DNA of 64,000 nt from CANHBY01 sp046342195. GTDB lineage: Bacteria > Pseudomonadota > Gammaproteobacteria > Burkholderiales > Burkholderiaceae_C. Below, one piece after another: positions 34,941 through 43,398 of the stretch. The DNA is taken from positions 1 to 64,000 of the forward strand of contig JBKDQE010000055.1 of assembly GCA_046342195.1 (NCBI GenBank), read 5' to 3'. The position numbers and the translations under genes were made by a program. Below the pieces are notes generated by a model. The model ran no database searches and was not told the DNA's origin. It saw only the letters and a program-made list of their open reading frames with translations. Numbering within the stretch: the first letter of the stretch is position 1; each line of letters begins with the position of its first letter.

Positions 34941-37718
34941 ATGAACGCCGTTGAAATCGAACAAGCCATCACTGACCTTGCGGAGCAGCCCTTTGACGCC
35001 GCAGAGTTTCCCTATGCCTTCCTTGAGGCTTTTGGCAACAAGGAGACGACCCTCAAGCGCCTGCGCGCCGGGGCGTCGAACAAGTCTGACCTCGGCGGCG
35101 TGCTCCAGACCAACAACATTCACATCCTCACCTGCGGGGCAGGGCTGATCCCGGAATCGCTCAAGGCGCTCAAAGCCAGCCCCGCCACCGCCAAAGCCAA
35201 AGCAAAGTTCATCCTGGCGACTGACGGCCTGGATTTTGAGGCGGAAGACCTGATTGGCGGTGAAACCATTGCCTGCGCCTTCAAGGATTTCCCGGATCAC
35301 TTCGGCTTTTTCCTGCCGCTGGCGGGCATCAGTACCGTCCGGCAGATCACCGAGAACGCCTTCGACATCCGGGCAACCAGCCGCCTCAATCGCCTCTATG
35401 TCCAACTCCTGAAAGACAACCCCGAATGGGGGGCGGAAGAGCGCCGTCGTGACATGAACCACTTTATGGCCCGGCTGATCTTCTGCTTTTTCGCTGAGGA
35501 CACCGACATTTTCGTCGGCAAGGGCCGCTTCACCGAGGTGGTGGCGCAGATGAGCACGAAAGACTCGTCCAACACGCACGAGGTGATTCGCACGCTATTC
35601 CTGGCGATGAACACGAAGAAGGCGGACCGGCCTGCTGCCGGAACTCCACGTTGGGCGGATGACTTTCCGTATGTCAACGGCGGCTTGTTCTCCGGCAGCA
35701 TGGACGTGCCGACATTCAGCAAAATTGCCCGCACCTACCTGTTGCACGTCGGTGGCCTCGACTGGACCAAGATCAACCCCGACATTTTCGGCTCGATGAT
35801 CCAGGCGGTTGCTGAGGATGAGGAGCGCGGTGCGCTGGGGATGCACTACACCAGCGTTCCCAACATTCTCAAAGTGCTGAACCCGCTCTTCCTCGACGAC
35901 CTGCGGGGGCGGCTTGAGGAAGCGGGTGACAACCCACGTTCCTTGCTCAACCTGCGCAAACGCATGGCGCGGATCAGGGTCTTTGATCCGGCCTGCGGCT
36001 CCGGCAACTTTCTTGTGATTGCCTACAAGGAAATGCGCGCGATCGAAGCGGAAATCAACCGGCGGCGTGGTGAGCCCGATCGTGTATCCGAGATCCCGCT
36101 CACCAATTTTCGCGGGATTGAGCTGCGTGACTTCCCGGCGGAGATCGCCCGCTTGGCGCTGGTGATCACTGAGTACCAGTGTGACGTGCTTTATCGGGGG
36201 CAGAGGTTCGCTTTGGCCGAGTTCTTGCCGCTGAGTGCCGAGAATTGGATCACCTGCGGCAATGCGCTGCGGTTGGATTGGTTGAGCGTGTGTCCGCCGA
36301 CCGGGCTTGGCGTGAAGGTGCGGGCGGATGATTTGTTTCAGACGCCGCTCGATCAGGCCGAGATCGACTTCGACAATGAAGGTGGAGAGACGTTCCTTTG
36401 CGGAAACCCGCCATACAAAGGCAGCCAGACGCAAAGCAAAGAACAGAAGGCGGATTTGGCTGCCGTGTTTGATTCCTGCGGCATTTCATCAAAGCAAATT
36501 GACTATGTGGGCGGATGGTTCATGAAGGCGGCGGTCTACGCGCAAGCCACTCAAGCGGATTCGGCTTTCGTTTCCACCAATTCCATCTGTCAGGGTCGCA
36601 TAGTGCCGATTTTGTGGCCGGAGATTTTCAAGCTCGGCTCCATCATCCGCTTTGCGCACACAAGCTTCAAATGGGCGAACCTGGCCGCGCACAACGCTGG
36701 TGTCACAGTTGCCATCGTCGGCCTTTCCACGAGTGCCAGTAAAACGTGTCAGCTTTACGACTTGAACCGCGACGGGGAAATCACCGTGCGCGAGGCAGAA
36801 AACATAACGCCCTATCTAACTGTTGGCGAGAACATGGTGGTAGAGGGGCAACGCAAAAGCATTTCGGGTTTGCCCGATATGTCTTTCGGCAACATGCCCG
36901 TTGATGGTGGAAATCTTTTGTTCTCCCCGGATGATGTGGTGTCGCTCGGATTGAGCAAGGAGGACGAACAGACTTTTCTTCGGCGCATCTATGGCTCTGC
37001 GGAATTCATTCGTGGCATTGTTCGCAGGTGTCTTTGGATTCCAGACGAAAAGTTGCCGCAAGCGTTGGAGATAGCCGCCCTTCGCGCACGAATTGATGGC
37101 GTGCGGCAAATGCGGCTCAAAAGCAAAGATTTGGGCACGAAAGAGTTGGCATCTCGTGCCCACCAGTTCCGTGAGATGTATAAGGGCGAAAAGCACGCGC
37201 TGATTCTTCCACGCGTGTCATCGGAAAGCCGCGAGTATCTTCCAGTTGGGCTGATCGATAGCAATTCGGTCGTCAGCGATGCCGCCTTCGCCCTCTACGA
37301 CGCCCCTCTGTGGAACCTCGCCCTCATCGCCTCCCGCCTGCACCTGGTCTGGATCGCCACCGTCTGCGGCAAGTTGAAGACCGATTTCCGCTACTCCAAC
37401 ACCCTTGGCTGGAACACCTTCCCTGTCCCGACCCTCACCGAGAAGATGAAAACTGACCTCACCCGCTGCGCCGAAGACATCCTGCTGACGCGCGAGCATC
37501 ACTTCCCGGCCACCATCGCCGACCTCTACAACCCAGAGAATATGCCCGCCGACCTGCGGGCTGCCCATGATCGCAACGACGAAGTCGTGGAGCGCATCTA
37601 CATCGGCCGCCGTTTCAAAAACGACACCGAGCGGCTGGAAAAACTCTTCGACCTGTACACCACGATGACTGCCTCCGCTTCACCGACCTCGCCGAAAAAA
37701 CGAAAGACCTCAGCATGA
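34941..37718 (+). CDS. Class I SAM-dependent DNA methyltransferase (MmeI/YeeA-like)
   Basis: A 925-residue DNA methyltransferase, probably adenine-N6. An N-terminal domain (FPYAFLEAFGNKETTLKRLR to FILATDGLDFEAEDL and DHFGFFLPLAGI) is followed by a helical linker like that of MmeI-type enzymes (MNHFMARLIFCFFAEDTDIF). The SAM motif DPACGSGNF is near residue 350 and the catalytic NPPY near 488. The last ~400 residues should hold the target-recognition domain. No PD-(D/E)xK nuclease motif could be identified in the N-terminal domain. The start at 34941 (MNAVEIEQ) begins the family-like sequence, but the in-frame ATG at 34818 has the better ribosome binding site. First gene of a four-gene cassette on the plus strand; the middle third has a lower-GC feel than the ends. 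Confidence 0.85.
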   Translation: MNAVEIEQAITDLAEQPFDAAEFPYAFLEAFGNKETTLKRLRAGASNKSDLGGVLQTNNIHILTCGAGLIPESLKALKASPATAKAKAKFILATDGLDFEAEDLIGGETIACAFKDFPDHFGFFLPLAGISTVRQITENAFDIRATSRLNRLYVQLLKDNPEWGAEERRRDMNHFMARLIFCFFAEDTDIFVGKGRFTEVVAQMSTKDSSNTHEVIRTLFLAMNTKKADRPAAGTPRWADDFPYVNGGLFSGSMDVPTFSKIARTYLLHVGGLDWTKINPDIFGSMIQAVAEDEERGALGMHYTSVPNILKVLNPLFLDDLRGRLEEAGDNPRSLLNLRKRMARIRVFDPACGSGNFLVIAYKEMRAIEAEINRRRGEPDRVSEIPLTNFRGIELRDFPAEIARLALVITEYQCDVLYRGQRFALAEFLPLSAENWITCGNALRLDWLSVCPPTGLGVKVRADDLFQTPLDQAEIDFDNEGGETFLCGNPPYKGSQTQSKEQKADLAAVFDSCGISSKQIDYVGGWFMKAAVYAQATQADSAFVSTNSICQGRIVPILWPEIFKLGSIIRFAHTSFKWANLAAHNAGVTVAIVGLSTSASKTCQLYDLNRDGEITVREAENITPYLTVGENMVVEGQRKSISGLPDMSFGNMPVDGGNLLFSPDDVVSLGLSKEDEQTFLRRIYGSAEFIRGIVRRCLWIPDEKLPQALEIAALRARIDGVRQMRLKSKDLGTKELASRAHQFREMYKGEKHALILPRVSSESREYLPVGLIDSNSVVSDAAFALYDAPLWNLALIASRLHLVWIATVCGKLKTDFRYSNTLGWNTFPVPTLTEKMKTDLTRCAEDILLTREHHFPATIADLYNPENMPADLRAAHDRNDEVVERIYIGRRFKNDTERLEKLFDLYTTMTASASPTSPKKRKTSA

Positions 37719-37771
37719 GTATTGAAAGCCAGCATATATGGCCGATTCTGCCGCTCTCTGAATTGCTGACG

Positions 37772-37821
37772 GTCTATGAGTTTCTATGAGGTTTCTATGA
37801 GGTTCTATGAGGTTCTATGAG
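37772..37821 (+). repeat. Short tandem repeat of TCTATGAG units
   Basis: Five copies of TCTATGAG, each followed by two or three bases (mostly GTT or GT), occur at a spacing of 10 or 11 bp between 37773 and 37821. The array lies in the 165-bp gap between the methyltransferase and the next gene of the cassette. It contains repeated ATGAG but no start in frame with the next gene is clearly made from it. Such short arrays change copy number easily. Confidence 0.75.
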
Positions 37822-37883
37822 CCGAAAAATCTTGACCGGGTTTTGGGCCAGCCGGTGGCATGCGCCCCAAGGGCGGTGACGGC

Positions 37884-38639
37884 ATGAGTGGATTGTTGTT
37901 TCAGATGTGGGAGCCGTTCCGACAATCGTTGATCAAAAGTCACTTGTTCTATGTGGGACAAGCGCGAAAGCGCTTGCTTTCACAATTCGACGATATTGGG
38001 GCTGATGCTGATCGGGCAGCAGACGAGTGGCTGGAAAAAAGTGCCCAATGGTTTGACCCGGATCGGCATGATCCCGCATCTTTCTACGAAAATGCTAACG
38101 ATGTTGGCATTGAGTTCTATGGACTCCTGAGCGACATGCTCGAGCAAACGCGCTTGAGCGTGGTTGCCGGGATGTTTCATGAATGGGACAAGCAACTACG
38201 TGATTGGCTGGTGCGTGAGATTAAGTATTGGCATCGTGGCGACAACGCTACCGACATGGTCTGGAGGGCTGACTTCAGCAAGATAGTCGATCTGCTGGAA
38301 AGCTTGGGCTGGAATGTCAGAAACGCGGATTTCTTTTCCACGCTCGATGCATGTCGCCTTGTAGTCAATGTTTACAAACACGGCGACGGAAGCTCTCTTC
38401 GTCACCTCAGGAAAAACTTCCCCGAGTACCTCGAAGACCGGTTCCATCATCACCATCACACGCATCTTAAGGTGAATGACGGCCAGCTTGATGCGTTCTC
38501 GAATGCGATCCTCGCGTTCTGGCGTAATGTTCCAAACAATGTCTCTGATTCCTGTTGGACCGACGTGCAGAAATGGGTGGATACGATGGACCAGATCCTT
38601 GAAAAAAAGAAAAAAAGGCAAGCAATCAATGACGAATAA
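37884..38639 (+). CDS. Unrecognised cassette protein, possibly HEPN-like
   Basis: A 251-residue soluble protein, largely helical by eye (for example DADRAADEWLEKSAQWFD and MFHEWDKQLRDWLVREIKYW). I do not recognise a named family. Residues 158-169 read RLVVNVYKHGDG, an arginine and a histidine in one helix followed by GDG, reminiscent of HEPN RNases (which have R-x4-6-H), but the spacing here is seven. A run of five histidines occurs near residue 190 (RFHHHHHTH). The ATG at 37884 begins MSGLLFQMWEP; an ATG 24 bp earlier is also possible. It overlaps the helicase gene by 11 bp. Its position between modifying and helicase genes suggests a role as effector or adaptor, which is inference. Confidence 0.65.
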   Translation: MSGLLFQMWEPFRQSLIKSHLFYVGQARKRLLSQFDDIGADADRAADEWLEKSAQWFDPDRHDPASFYENANDVGIEFYGLLSDMLEQTRLSVVAGMFHEWDKQLRDWLVREIKYWHRGDNATDMVWRADFSKIVDLLESLGWNVRNADFFSTLDACRLVVNVYKHGDGSSLRHLRKNFPEYLEDRFHHHHHTHLKVNDGQLDAFSNAILAFWRNVPNNVSDSCWTDVQKWVDTMDQILEKKKKRQAINDE

Positions 38640-40686
38640 CGCCGATAAATCCATCCCCTCCGTCTCCGTCACCTACGCCCGCAACGGCATCTCGACCAAG
38701 GCCAATGCGCTCGGTATGCGGCCCATGCAAGAGCGCGCGTATGAAAAACGCGGCGAGCAGTATCTGCTCATCAAGTCACCGCCCGCGTCAGGCAAAAGCC
38801 GCGCCCTCATGTTTATCGCGCTCGACAAGCTACACAACCAAGGCTTGAAGCAGGCCATCATCGTCGTGCCGGAAAAGTCCATCGGCGCCAGCTTCAACGA
38901 CGAGCCGCTGACGAAATACGGCTTCTGGGCCGATTGGCGTGTCGAACCGAGGTGGAATTTGTGCAACGCCCCGGGCAATGACAATGGCGGCAAGGTGAAA
39001 TCGGTCGGCGCGTTTCTCGAAGGCGCCCACAAGGTGCTGGTCTGCACCCACGCGACGTTCCGCTTCGCGGTTGATGCCTATGGTGTCGAGGCGTTCGACA
39101 ATCGCCTGGTTGCGGTAGATGAGTTTCACCACGTATCGGCTAACCCGGACAACAAGCTCGGCCTGCACCTCGGACAGTTTATTGCGCGAGGCAAGACGCA
39201 CATTGTCGCCATGACGGGTTCCTACTTCCGGGGTGATGCCGAAGCCGTGCTCGCCCCATCAGACGAAGCCAAGTTCGATACCGTCACCTACACCTACTAC
39301 GAACAGCTCAATGGCTACGAGCACCTGAAGCAGCTCGACATCGGCTACTTCTTTTACAGCGGGCCTTATGTTGATGACATTCTGAAGGTGCTCAACCCGG
39401 CCGAGAAAACGATTATCCACATCCCGAATGTCAATTCGCGAGAGAGCACCAAAGACAAGGTCCGGGAGGTGGAGCACATCGTCGAGGCGCTGGGCGAGTG
39501 GCAGGGTGTGGATGCTGAAACAGGCTTTCAGCTTGTGAAGCGGCCCCATGGCAACGTGCTGCGGATTGCCGATCTTGTCGATGATGACCCCGCGAAGCGC
39601 GAGCGTGTTTCCGTCGCACTCAAAGACCCGGGGCAGAAGAACAACCGGGATCATGTTGACATCATCATCGCACTCGGCATGGCGAAGGAAGGCTTCGACT
39701 GGATTTGGTGTGAACACGCGCTGACCGTGGGCTACCGCGCCAGCCTGACCGAAATCGTACAGATCATCGGCCGCGCCACCCGGGACGCACGCGGCAAAAC
39801 CCGCGCGAGGTTCACCAACCTGATCGCCGAGCCGGACGCAACAAAGGAATCTGTCACCGAGGCCGTCAACGATACCTTCAAGGCCATTGCAGCCAGCCTT
39901 CTGATGGAGCAGGTTCTTGCTCCGCGTTTCGAGTTCAAGCCCAAAAACACCGATAGCGGCCCGACACCAGGCTTTGACTATGGAGAGGGTGGTTACGACC
40001 CGCACCGCTGCAATATCGGTGTCAATGAGCAAACAGGTTCTTATCAAATCGAGATCAAGGGCCTTGCCGAGCCCAAGAGCAAGGAAGCGGCGCGAATCTG
40101 TCAGGAAGACCTGAACGAGGTCATCGCGGCTTTCGTGCAGGATAAGCCTACTCTCGAGCGTGGCTTGTTTGATGAGGAGCTGGTACCTGAGGAGCTGACG
40201 CAAATCCGCATGGGCAAGATCATCAAGGACAAGTATCCCGAGCTTGACACGGAAGATCAGGAGGCAGTGCGCCAGCACGCTATCGCCGCCCTCAACCTGA
40301 CCCAGCAGGCCAAGCGGCTTGTCACCGAAAGCGACACTGACGGTTCGCCCAACACCGCCCTCATCGATGGCGTGCGCCGCTTCGCGATGGACGTGCGAGA
40401 ATTGGACATTGACCTGATCGACCGTATCAACCCCTTCGGCGAAGCCTACGCCATCCTCGCCAAGACCATGAGCGAGGACAGCTTGAAGCAAGTTGCGGCG
40501 GCCATCTCAGCCAAGCGCACGAGCCTGACGCCAGACGAGGCCAAGCAAATGGCCGTTCGCGCCGTCCAGTTCAAGAAGGAGCGTGGCCGGATTCCGGCGT
40601 TCAATTCCCAGGATGCCTGGGAGCGACGCATGGCCGAAGGCGCGGCCGCTTTCATGCGCTTCAAGGCAGAGGGACGCTATGAGTAA
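38629..40686 (+). CDS. Superfamily 2 DEAD/DEAH-type helicase of the cassette
   Basis: A 685-residue helicase. Walker A is SPPASGKSRAL at about residues 50-60, the DEAH-box equivalent is VDEFHH near 164, motif III is MTGS, and motif VI is QIIGRATRD near 380. The C-terminal 250 residues are unlike common helicases and may contact partner proteins. The ATG at 38629 lies inside the 3' end of the previous gene (11-bp overlap), and the stop overlaps the start of the nuclease gene by 8 bp, so the last three genes form one translation unit. In restriction systems such helicases translocate DNA or open it for cleavage. Confidence 0.85.
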   Translation: MTNNADKSIPSVSVTYARNGISTKANALGMRPMQERAYEKRGEQYLLIKSPPASGKSRALMFIALDKLHNQGLKQAIIVVPEKSIGASFNDEPLTKYGFWADWRVEPRWNLCNAPGNDNGGKVKSVGAFLEGAHKVLVCTHATFRFAVDAYGVEAFDNRLVAVDEFHHVSANPDNKLGLHLGQFIARGKTHIVAMTGSYFRGDAEAVLAPSDEAKFDTVTYTYYEQLNGYEHLKQLDIGYFFYSGPYVDDILKVLNPAEKTIIHIPNVNSRESTKDKVREVEHIVEALGEWQGVDAETGFQLVKRPHGNVLRIADLVDDDPAKRERVSVALKDPGQKNNRDHVDIIIALGMAKEGFDWIWCEHALTVGYRASLTEIVQIIGRATRDARGKTRARFTNLIAEPDATKESVTEAVNDTFKAIAASLLMEQVLAPRFEFKPKNTDSGPTPGFDYGEGGYDPHRCNIGVNEQTGSYQIEIKGLAEPKSKEAARICQEDLNEVIAAFVQDKPTLERGLFDEELVPEELTQIRMGKIIKDKYPELDTEDQEAVRQHAIAALNLTQQAKRLVTESDTDGSPNTALIDGVRRFAMDVRELDIDLIDRINPFGEAYAILAKTMSEDSLKQVAAAISAKRTSLTPDEAKQMAVRAVQFKKERGRIPAFNSQDAWERRMAEGAAAFMRFKAEGRYE

Positions 40687-41863
40687 CTCCGATCTTGACG
40701 ACCTTGCTGCCGAGCTTGCAGACTTCGCCCTGCCTGAGAAGAAAGGCGGGTGCCCGGCCAGCGAAGAGCGCATCATTGCAGGCTTCGAGGAAATCCAACG
40801 CTTCACCGAGAAGCACGGTCGCGCGCCACAGCACGGTGAAGACCTCGACATCTTCGAGCGCCTCTACGCCGTCCGGCTTGACCGCTTGCGCGTGCTCCCG
40901 GATTGCCGTGCCTTGCTTGATTCGCTGGATCATCAGGGCTTGCTTGCGGCATCACCTGAATTTGCCTCTCCGTTTGAGAAAACCATCGACATCGACGATC
41001 TGGCCGCCGAGCTGGCGGGAGAAAGTGGTGCGGACGGGATCACCATCCTGCGCCATGTCCGCACCAGTGCCGAAAAGCGCGCCGCCGAGGAGATCGCAGA
41101 TCGCAAGCCCTGCGAGGACTTCGAGATCTTTCGGCCCTTGTTTGAGCGCGTACAAACGGAAGTCAAGACCGGCTTACGCCAGTCTCAGCCCATAGAGGCT
41201 GGCCGCAGAGGGATTGAGGCCGGGGACTTTTTCGTTCTCAATGGCATCACGCTCTATGTCGCCGAGGTTGGGGGCCCGCTGAAAACCACCGCCGGAGAGG
41301 TAGACCGCCGCTTGCGCGTGATCTTTTCCAATGGCACTGAGAGCAATCTGCTACTGCGCTCGCTCCAGCGCGCTTTCTACAACGATCCCGCCGCGCGGCG
41401 GCTGGTATCGCCCGAGAGCGGTCAACTTTCCTTCGGGGGCGAGTTCGAGGCCGATGATGTTGAAAGTGGCACGATCTACGTCCTGCGCTCCCTGTCCAAT
41501 CACCCCTACGTCGCGCAACATCGCGAGATCATCCACAAGGTGGGGGTGACGGGCGGTAAGGTCGAGACGCGCATCGCCAACGCCGAGAATGAAGCGACCT
41601 ACTTGCTGGCAAAGGTTGAGGTCGTTGCGACCTACAAGCTCGCGGGGATCAATCGCGCCCGGATGGAAACCCTGTTTCACAGGTTGTTTGCACCCGCGCG
41701 CTTAAACATCACTATCCATGACCGTTTTGGTCACTCGGTTCAACCTGAGGAGTGGTTTCTGGTGCCGCTGTTCATTATTGATGAAGTCGTCACCCGCATC
41801 AAAGAGGGCAGCATCACTGGCTACATCTATGAGACCCAGGCAGCGAAGCTGGTGAAGGTCTAA
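40679..41863 (+). CDS. GIY-YIG-type nuclease of the cassette
   Basis: A 394-residue protein. The C-terminal third carries a GIY-YIG nuclease domain of the T5orf172/Mug113 type, with GTIYVLRSLSNHPY near residue 263, HKVGVTGGKVETRIANAE after it, the conserved NRARMETLFHRLF and a closing QPEEWFLVP. The glutamate of MET-LFHRLF matches the metal-binding position. The N-terminal 250 residues are mostly acidic and helical (DLDDLAAELADFAL occurs near residue 5, and a related IDDLAAELAGE around 105), perhaps protein-binding. It overlaps the helicase gene by 8 bp. As the only clear nuclease in the set it is the likely cutting subunit. Confidence 0.82.
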   Translation: MSNSDLDDLAAELADFALPEKKGGCPASEERIIAGFEEIQRFTEKHGRAPQHGEDLDIFERLYAVRLDRLRVLPDCRALLDSLDHQGLLAASPEFASPFEKTIDIDDLAAELAGESGADGITILRHVRTSAEKRAAEEIADRKPCEDFEIFRPLFERVQTEVKTGLRQSQPIEAGRRGIEAGDFFVLNGITLYVAEVGGPLKTTAGEVDRRLRVIFSNGTESNLLLRSLQRAFYNDPAARRLVSPESGQLSFGGEFEADDVESGTIYVLRSLSNHPYVAQHREIIHKVGVTGGKVETRIANAENEATYLLAKVEVVATYKLAGINRARMETLFHRLFAPARLNITIHDRFGHSVQPEEWFLVPLFIIDEVVTRIKEGSITGYIYETQAAKLVKV

Positions 41864-41932
41864 GAAGTCAGCCCCATTGGAGCCCTGACCTCTTGCCCCT
41901 CAAAACCGTAGATCTTAGCTGCCCAACAGGCC

Positions 41933-41992
41933 CTCGTGTCGTATCAACTCATATCAGTCGGATAAAGTCGTTTGAAATTGATGCGACACGAG
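41933..41992. repeat. Imperfect hairpin at the right edge of the cassette
   Basis: CTCGTGTCGTATCAA at 41933-41947 pairs with TTGATGCGACACGAG at 41978-41992 with one mismatch. The 30-bp interior includes most of a 32-bp sequence (41953-41984) that recurs at 46648-46679 with four differences. The hairpin sits between two convergent genes, ending one base before the aminotransferase stop codon, so it may act as a two-way terminator. It could also be a relic of the event that brought in the cassette. Confidence 0.6.
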
Positions 41993-41993
41993 C

Positions 41994-43382
41994 TCAGAGC
42001 CAGCCGCGTTGCTGCAATTCTGTCAAGGTCAAGTCGAGGCAGCGCGTGATGAGGTCCAGCATCTCTTCAATTTGGGGTTCTGTGATGATCAAGGGCGGGG
42101 CGATGATCATGCGGTCGCCGACCGCCCGCATGATGATGCCCTGGGCAAAACAATGCGCACGGCACAGCATGCCAACTTGCAGGTCCTTGTTGAATTTTTC
42201 CAAGGGTTGCTTGCTTTTGACAAGTTGCAGCGCCCCCATCAGCCCGCAGGTTTGAGCTTGACCGACCAGCGGGTGTTCGGCCAATGCTTGATAGCGTTGC
42301 GCGAGATAGGGGCCGGTTTTTTCGCGAACATGATCAACCCAAGCTTCTTTTTGAAGCACCTGAAGATTGGCCAGCGCTACGGCACAAGCCACCGGGTGGC
42401 CGCTGTAGGTGTAGCCGTGGCTGAATTCGCCGCCTTGCTCAATCAGAACTTGGGCCACACGCTGCCCGACCAGCACACCGCCCAGCGGAATATAACCAGA
42501 GGTCACGCCCTTGGCAAAAGTAATGAGGTCAGGTTCAAAGCCCCAAGTTTGGCAGCCCCACCACTGACCTGTGCGCCCGAAGCCGCAAATCACTTCATCG
42601 GAGATGAGAAGAATGTTGTACTGGCGACAAATGCGTTGAATTTCAGGCCAATAATTGCAAGGTGGAACAATCACGCCTCCGGCGCCTTGAACGGGTTCTC
42701 CAATGAAGGCGGCTACCCGCTCGGGGCCGATCTCGAGAATTTTGGCTTCCAGCCAGCCTGCGGCACGCAAGCCGAAATTTTCCGGGCTTTCTCCGGGCTG
42801 GGCATGGTCCAAGGCAAACGGCTGATCAATATGATCAATGTCAGGGATCGGTAGCCCCCCTTGGGCGTGCATGCCGGGCATGCCTCCCAGCGAGGCCGCC
42901 GCCATGGTCGAGCCGTGGTAGGCGTTGCGGCGACTGATGATCACATGGCGTTGCGTCTGGCCTTGCAGATCCCAGAATCGACGCACCATGCGAATGATGG
43001 TGTCATTGCTCTCTGAGCCTGAGCTGCTGTAGAACACATGCGAAAACCCCGCAGGGGCCAGCTCGCTGAGCCGTTGGGCCAGTTCGATGGCGGCTGGCGT
43101 GGTGGTTTGGAAAAAGCTGTTGTAAAACGGCAGCTTTTGCAGTTGTTGGGTGGCCGCATCAATGAGTTCGGTACGACCATACCCCACATTCACACACCAC
43201 AGTCCCGACATGGCATCGAGAATGCGGTGGCCATCGGTATCCCAAACATAAATATTGTCACCGCGCTCGATCACGCGAGCCCCTTTGGTTGCCAGCGCTT
43301 TGAAGTCGGTGAAGGGGTGAAGATGATGCTGCGCATCGGCCTGTTGCCAATCGCGGGTGCTCATGGAAGTCTGCGGGTTCAT
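41994..43382 (-). CDS. spuC: Putrescine--pyruvate aminotransferase SpuC
   Basis: A 462-residue class III pyridoxal-phosphate aminotransferase. The lysine that binds the cofactor is in LITFAKGVTSGYIPLG; LISDEVICGFGRTG supplies the aspartate contacting the pyridine ring; HGYTYSGHPVACAVAL is also typical. The N-terminal YVWDTDGHRILDAMSGLWCVNVGYGR is the omega-aminotransferase signature. SpuC transfers the amino group of putrescine to pyruvate, giving 4-aminobutyraldehyde. It follows puuA on the same strand, with 16 bp between them. Confidence 0.9.
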   Translation of the reverse strand: MNPQTSMSTRDWQQADAQHHLHPFTDFKALATKGARVIERGDNIYVWDTDGHRILDAMSGLWCVNVGYGRTELIDAATQQLQKLPFYNSFFQTTTPAAIELAQRLSELAPAGFSHVFYSSSGSESNDTIIRMVRRFWDLQGQTQRHVIISRRNAYHGSTMAAASLGGMPGMHAQGGLPIPDIDHIDQPFALDHAQPGESPENFGLRAAGWLEAKILEIGPERVAAFIGEPVQGAGGVIVPPCNYWPEIQRICRQYNILLISDEVICGFGRTGQWWGCQTWGFEPDLITFAKGVTSGYIPLGGVLVGQRVAQVLIEQGGEFSHGYTYSGHPVACAVALANLQVLQKEAWVDHVREKTGPYLAQRYQALAEHPLVGQAQTCGLMGALQLVKSKQPLEKFNKDLQVGMLCRAHCFAQGIIMRAVGDRMIIAPPLIITEPQIEEMLDLITRCLDLTLTELQQRGWL

Positions 43383-43398
43383 GTTCAGGGCCTCCGGG

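Noticed and set aside
35595..36434. A 279-codon open frame antisense to the methyltransferase
   Set aside because: It covers the SAM-motif and NPPY-coding region of a recognised enzyme and has no family resemblance.
38441..38470. Five-histidine run in the unknown cassette protein, considered as an artificial tag
   Set aside because: It is internal, coded by mixed CAT/CAC codons and followed by ordinary sequence; no vector features are near.
39259..40491. A 410-codon open frame antisense to the helicase gene
   Set aside because: The helicase on the plus strand has all expected motifs; the antisense product resembles no family and is a by-product of GC-rich codons.
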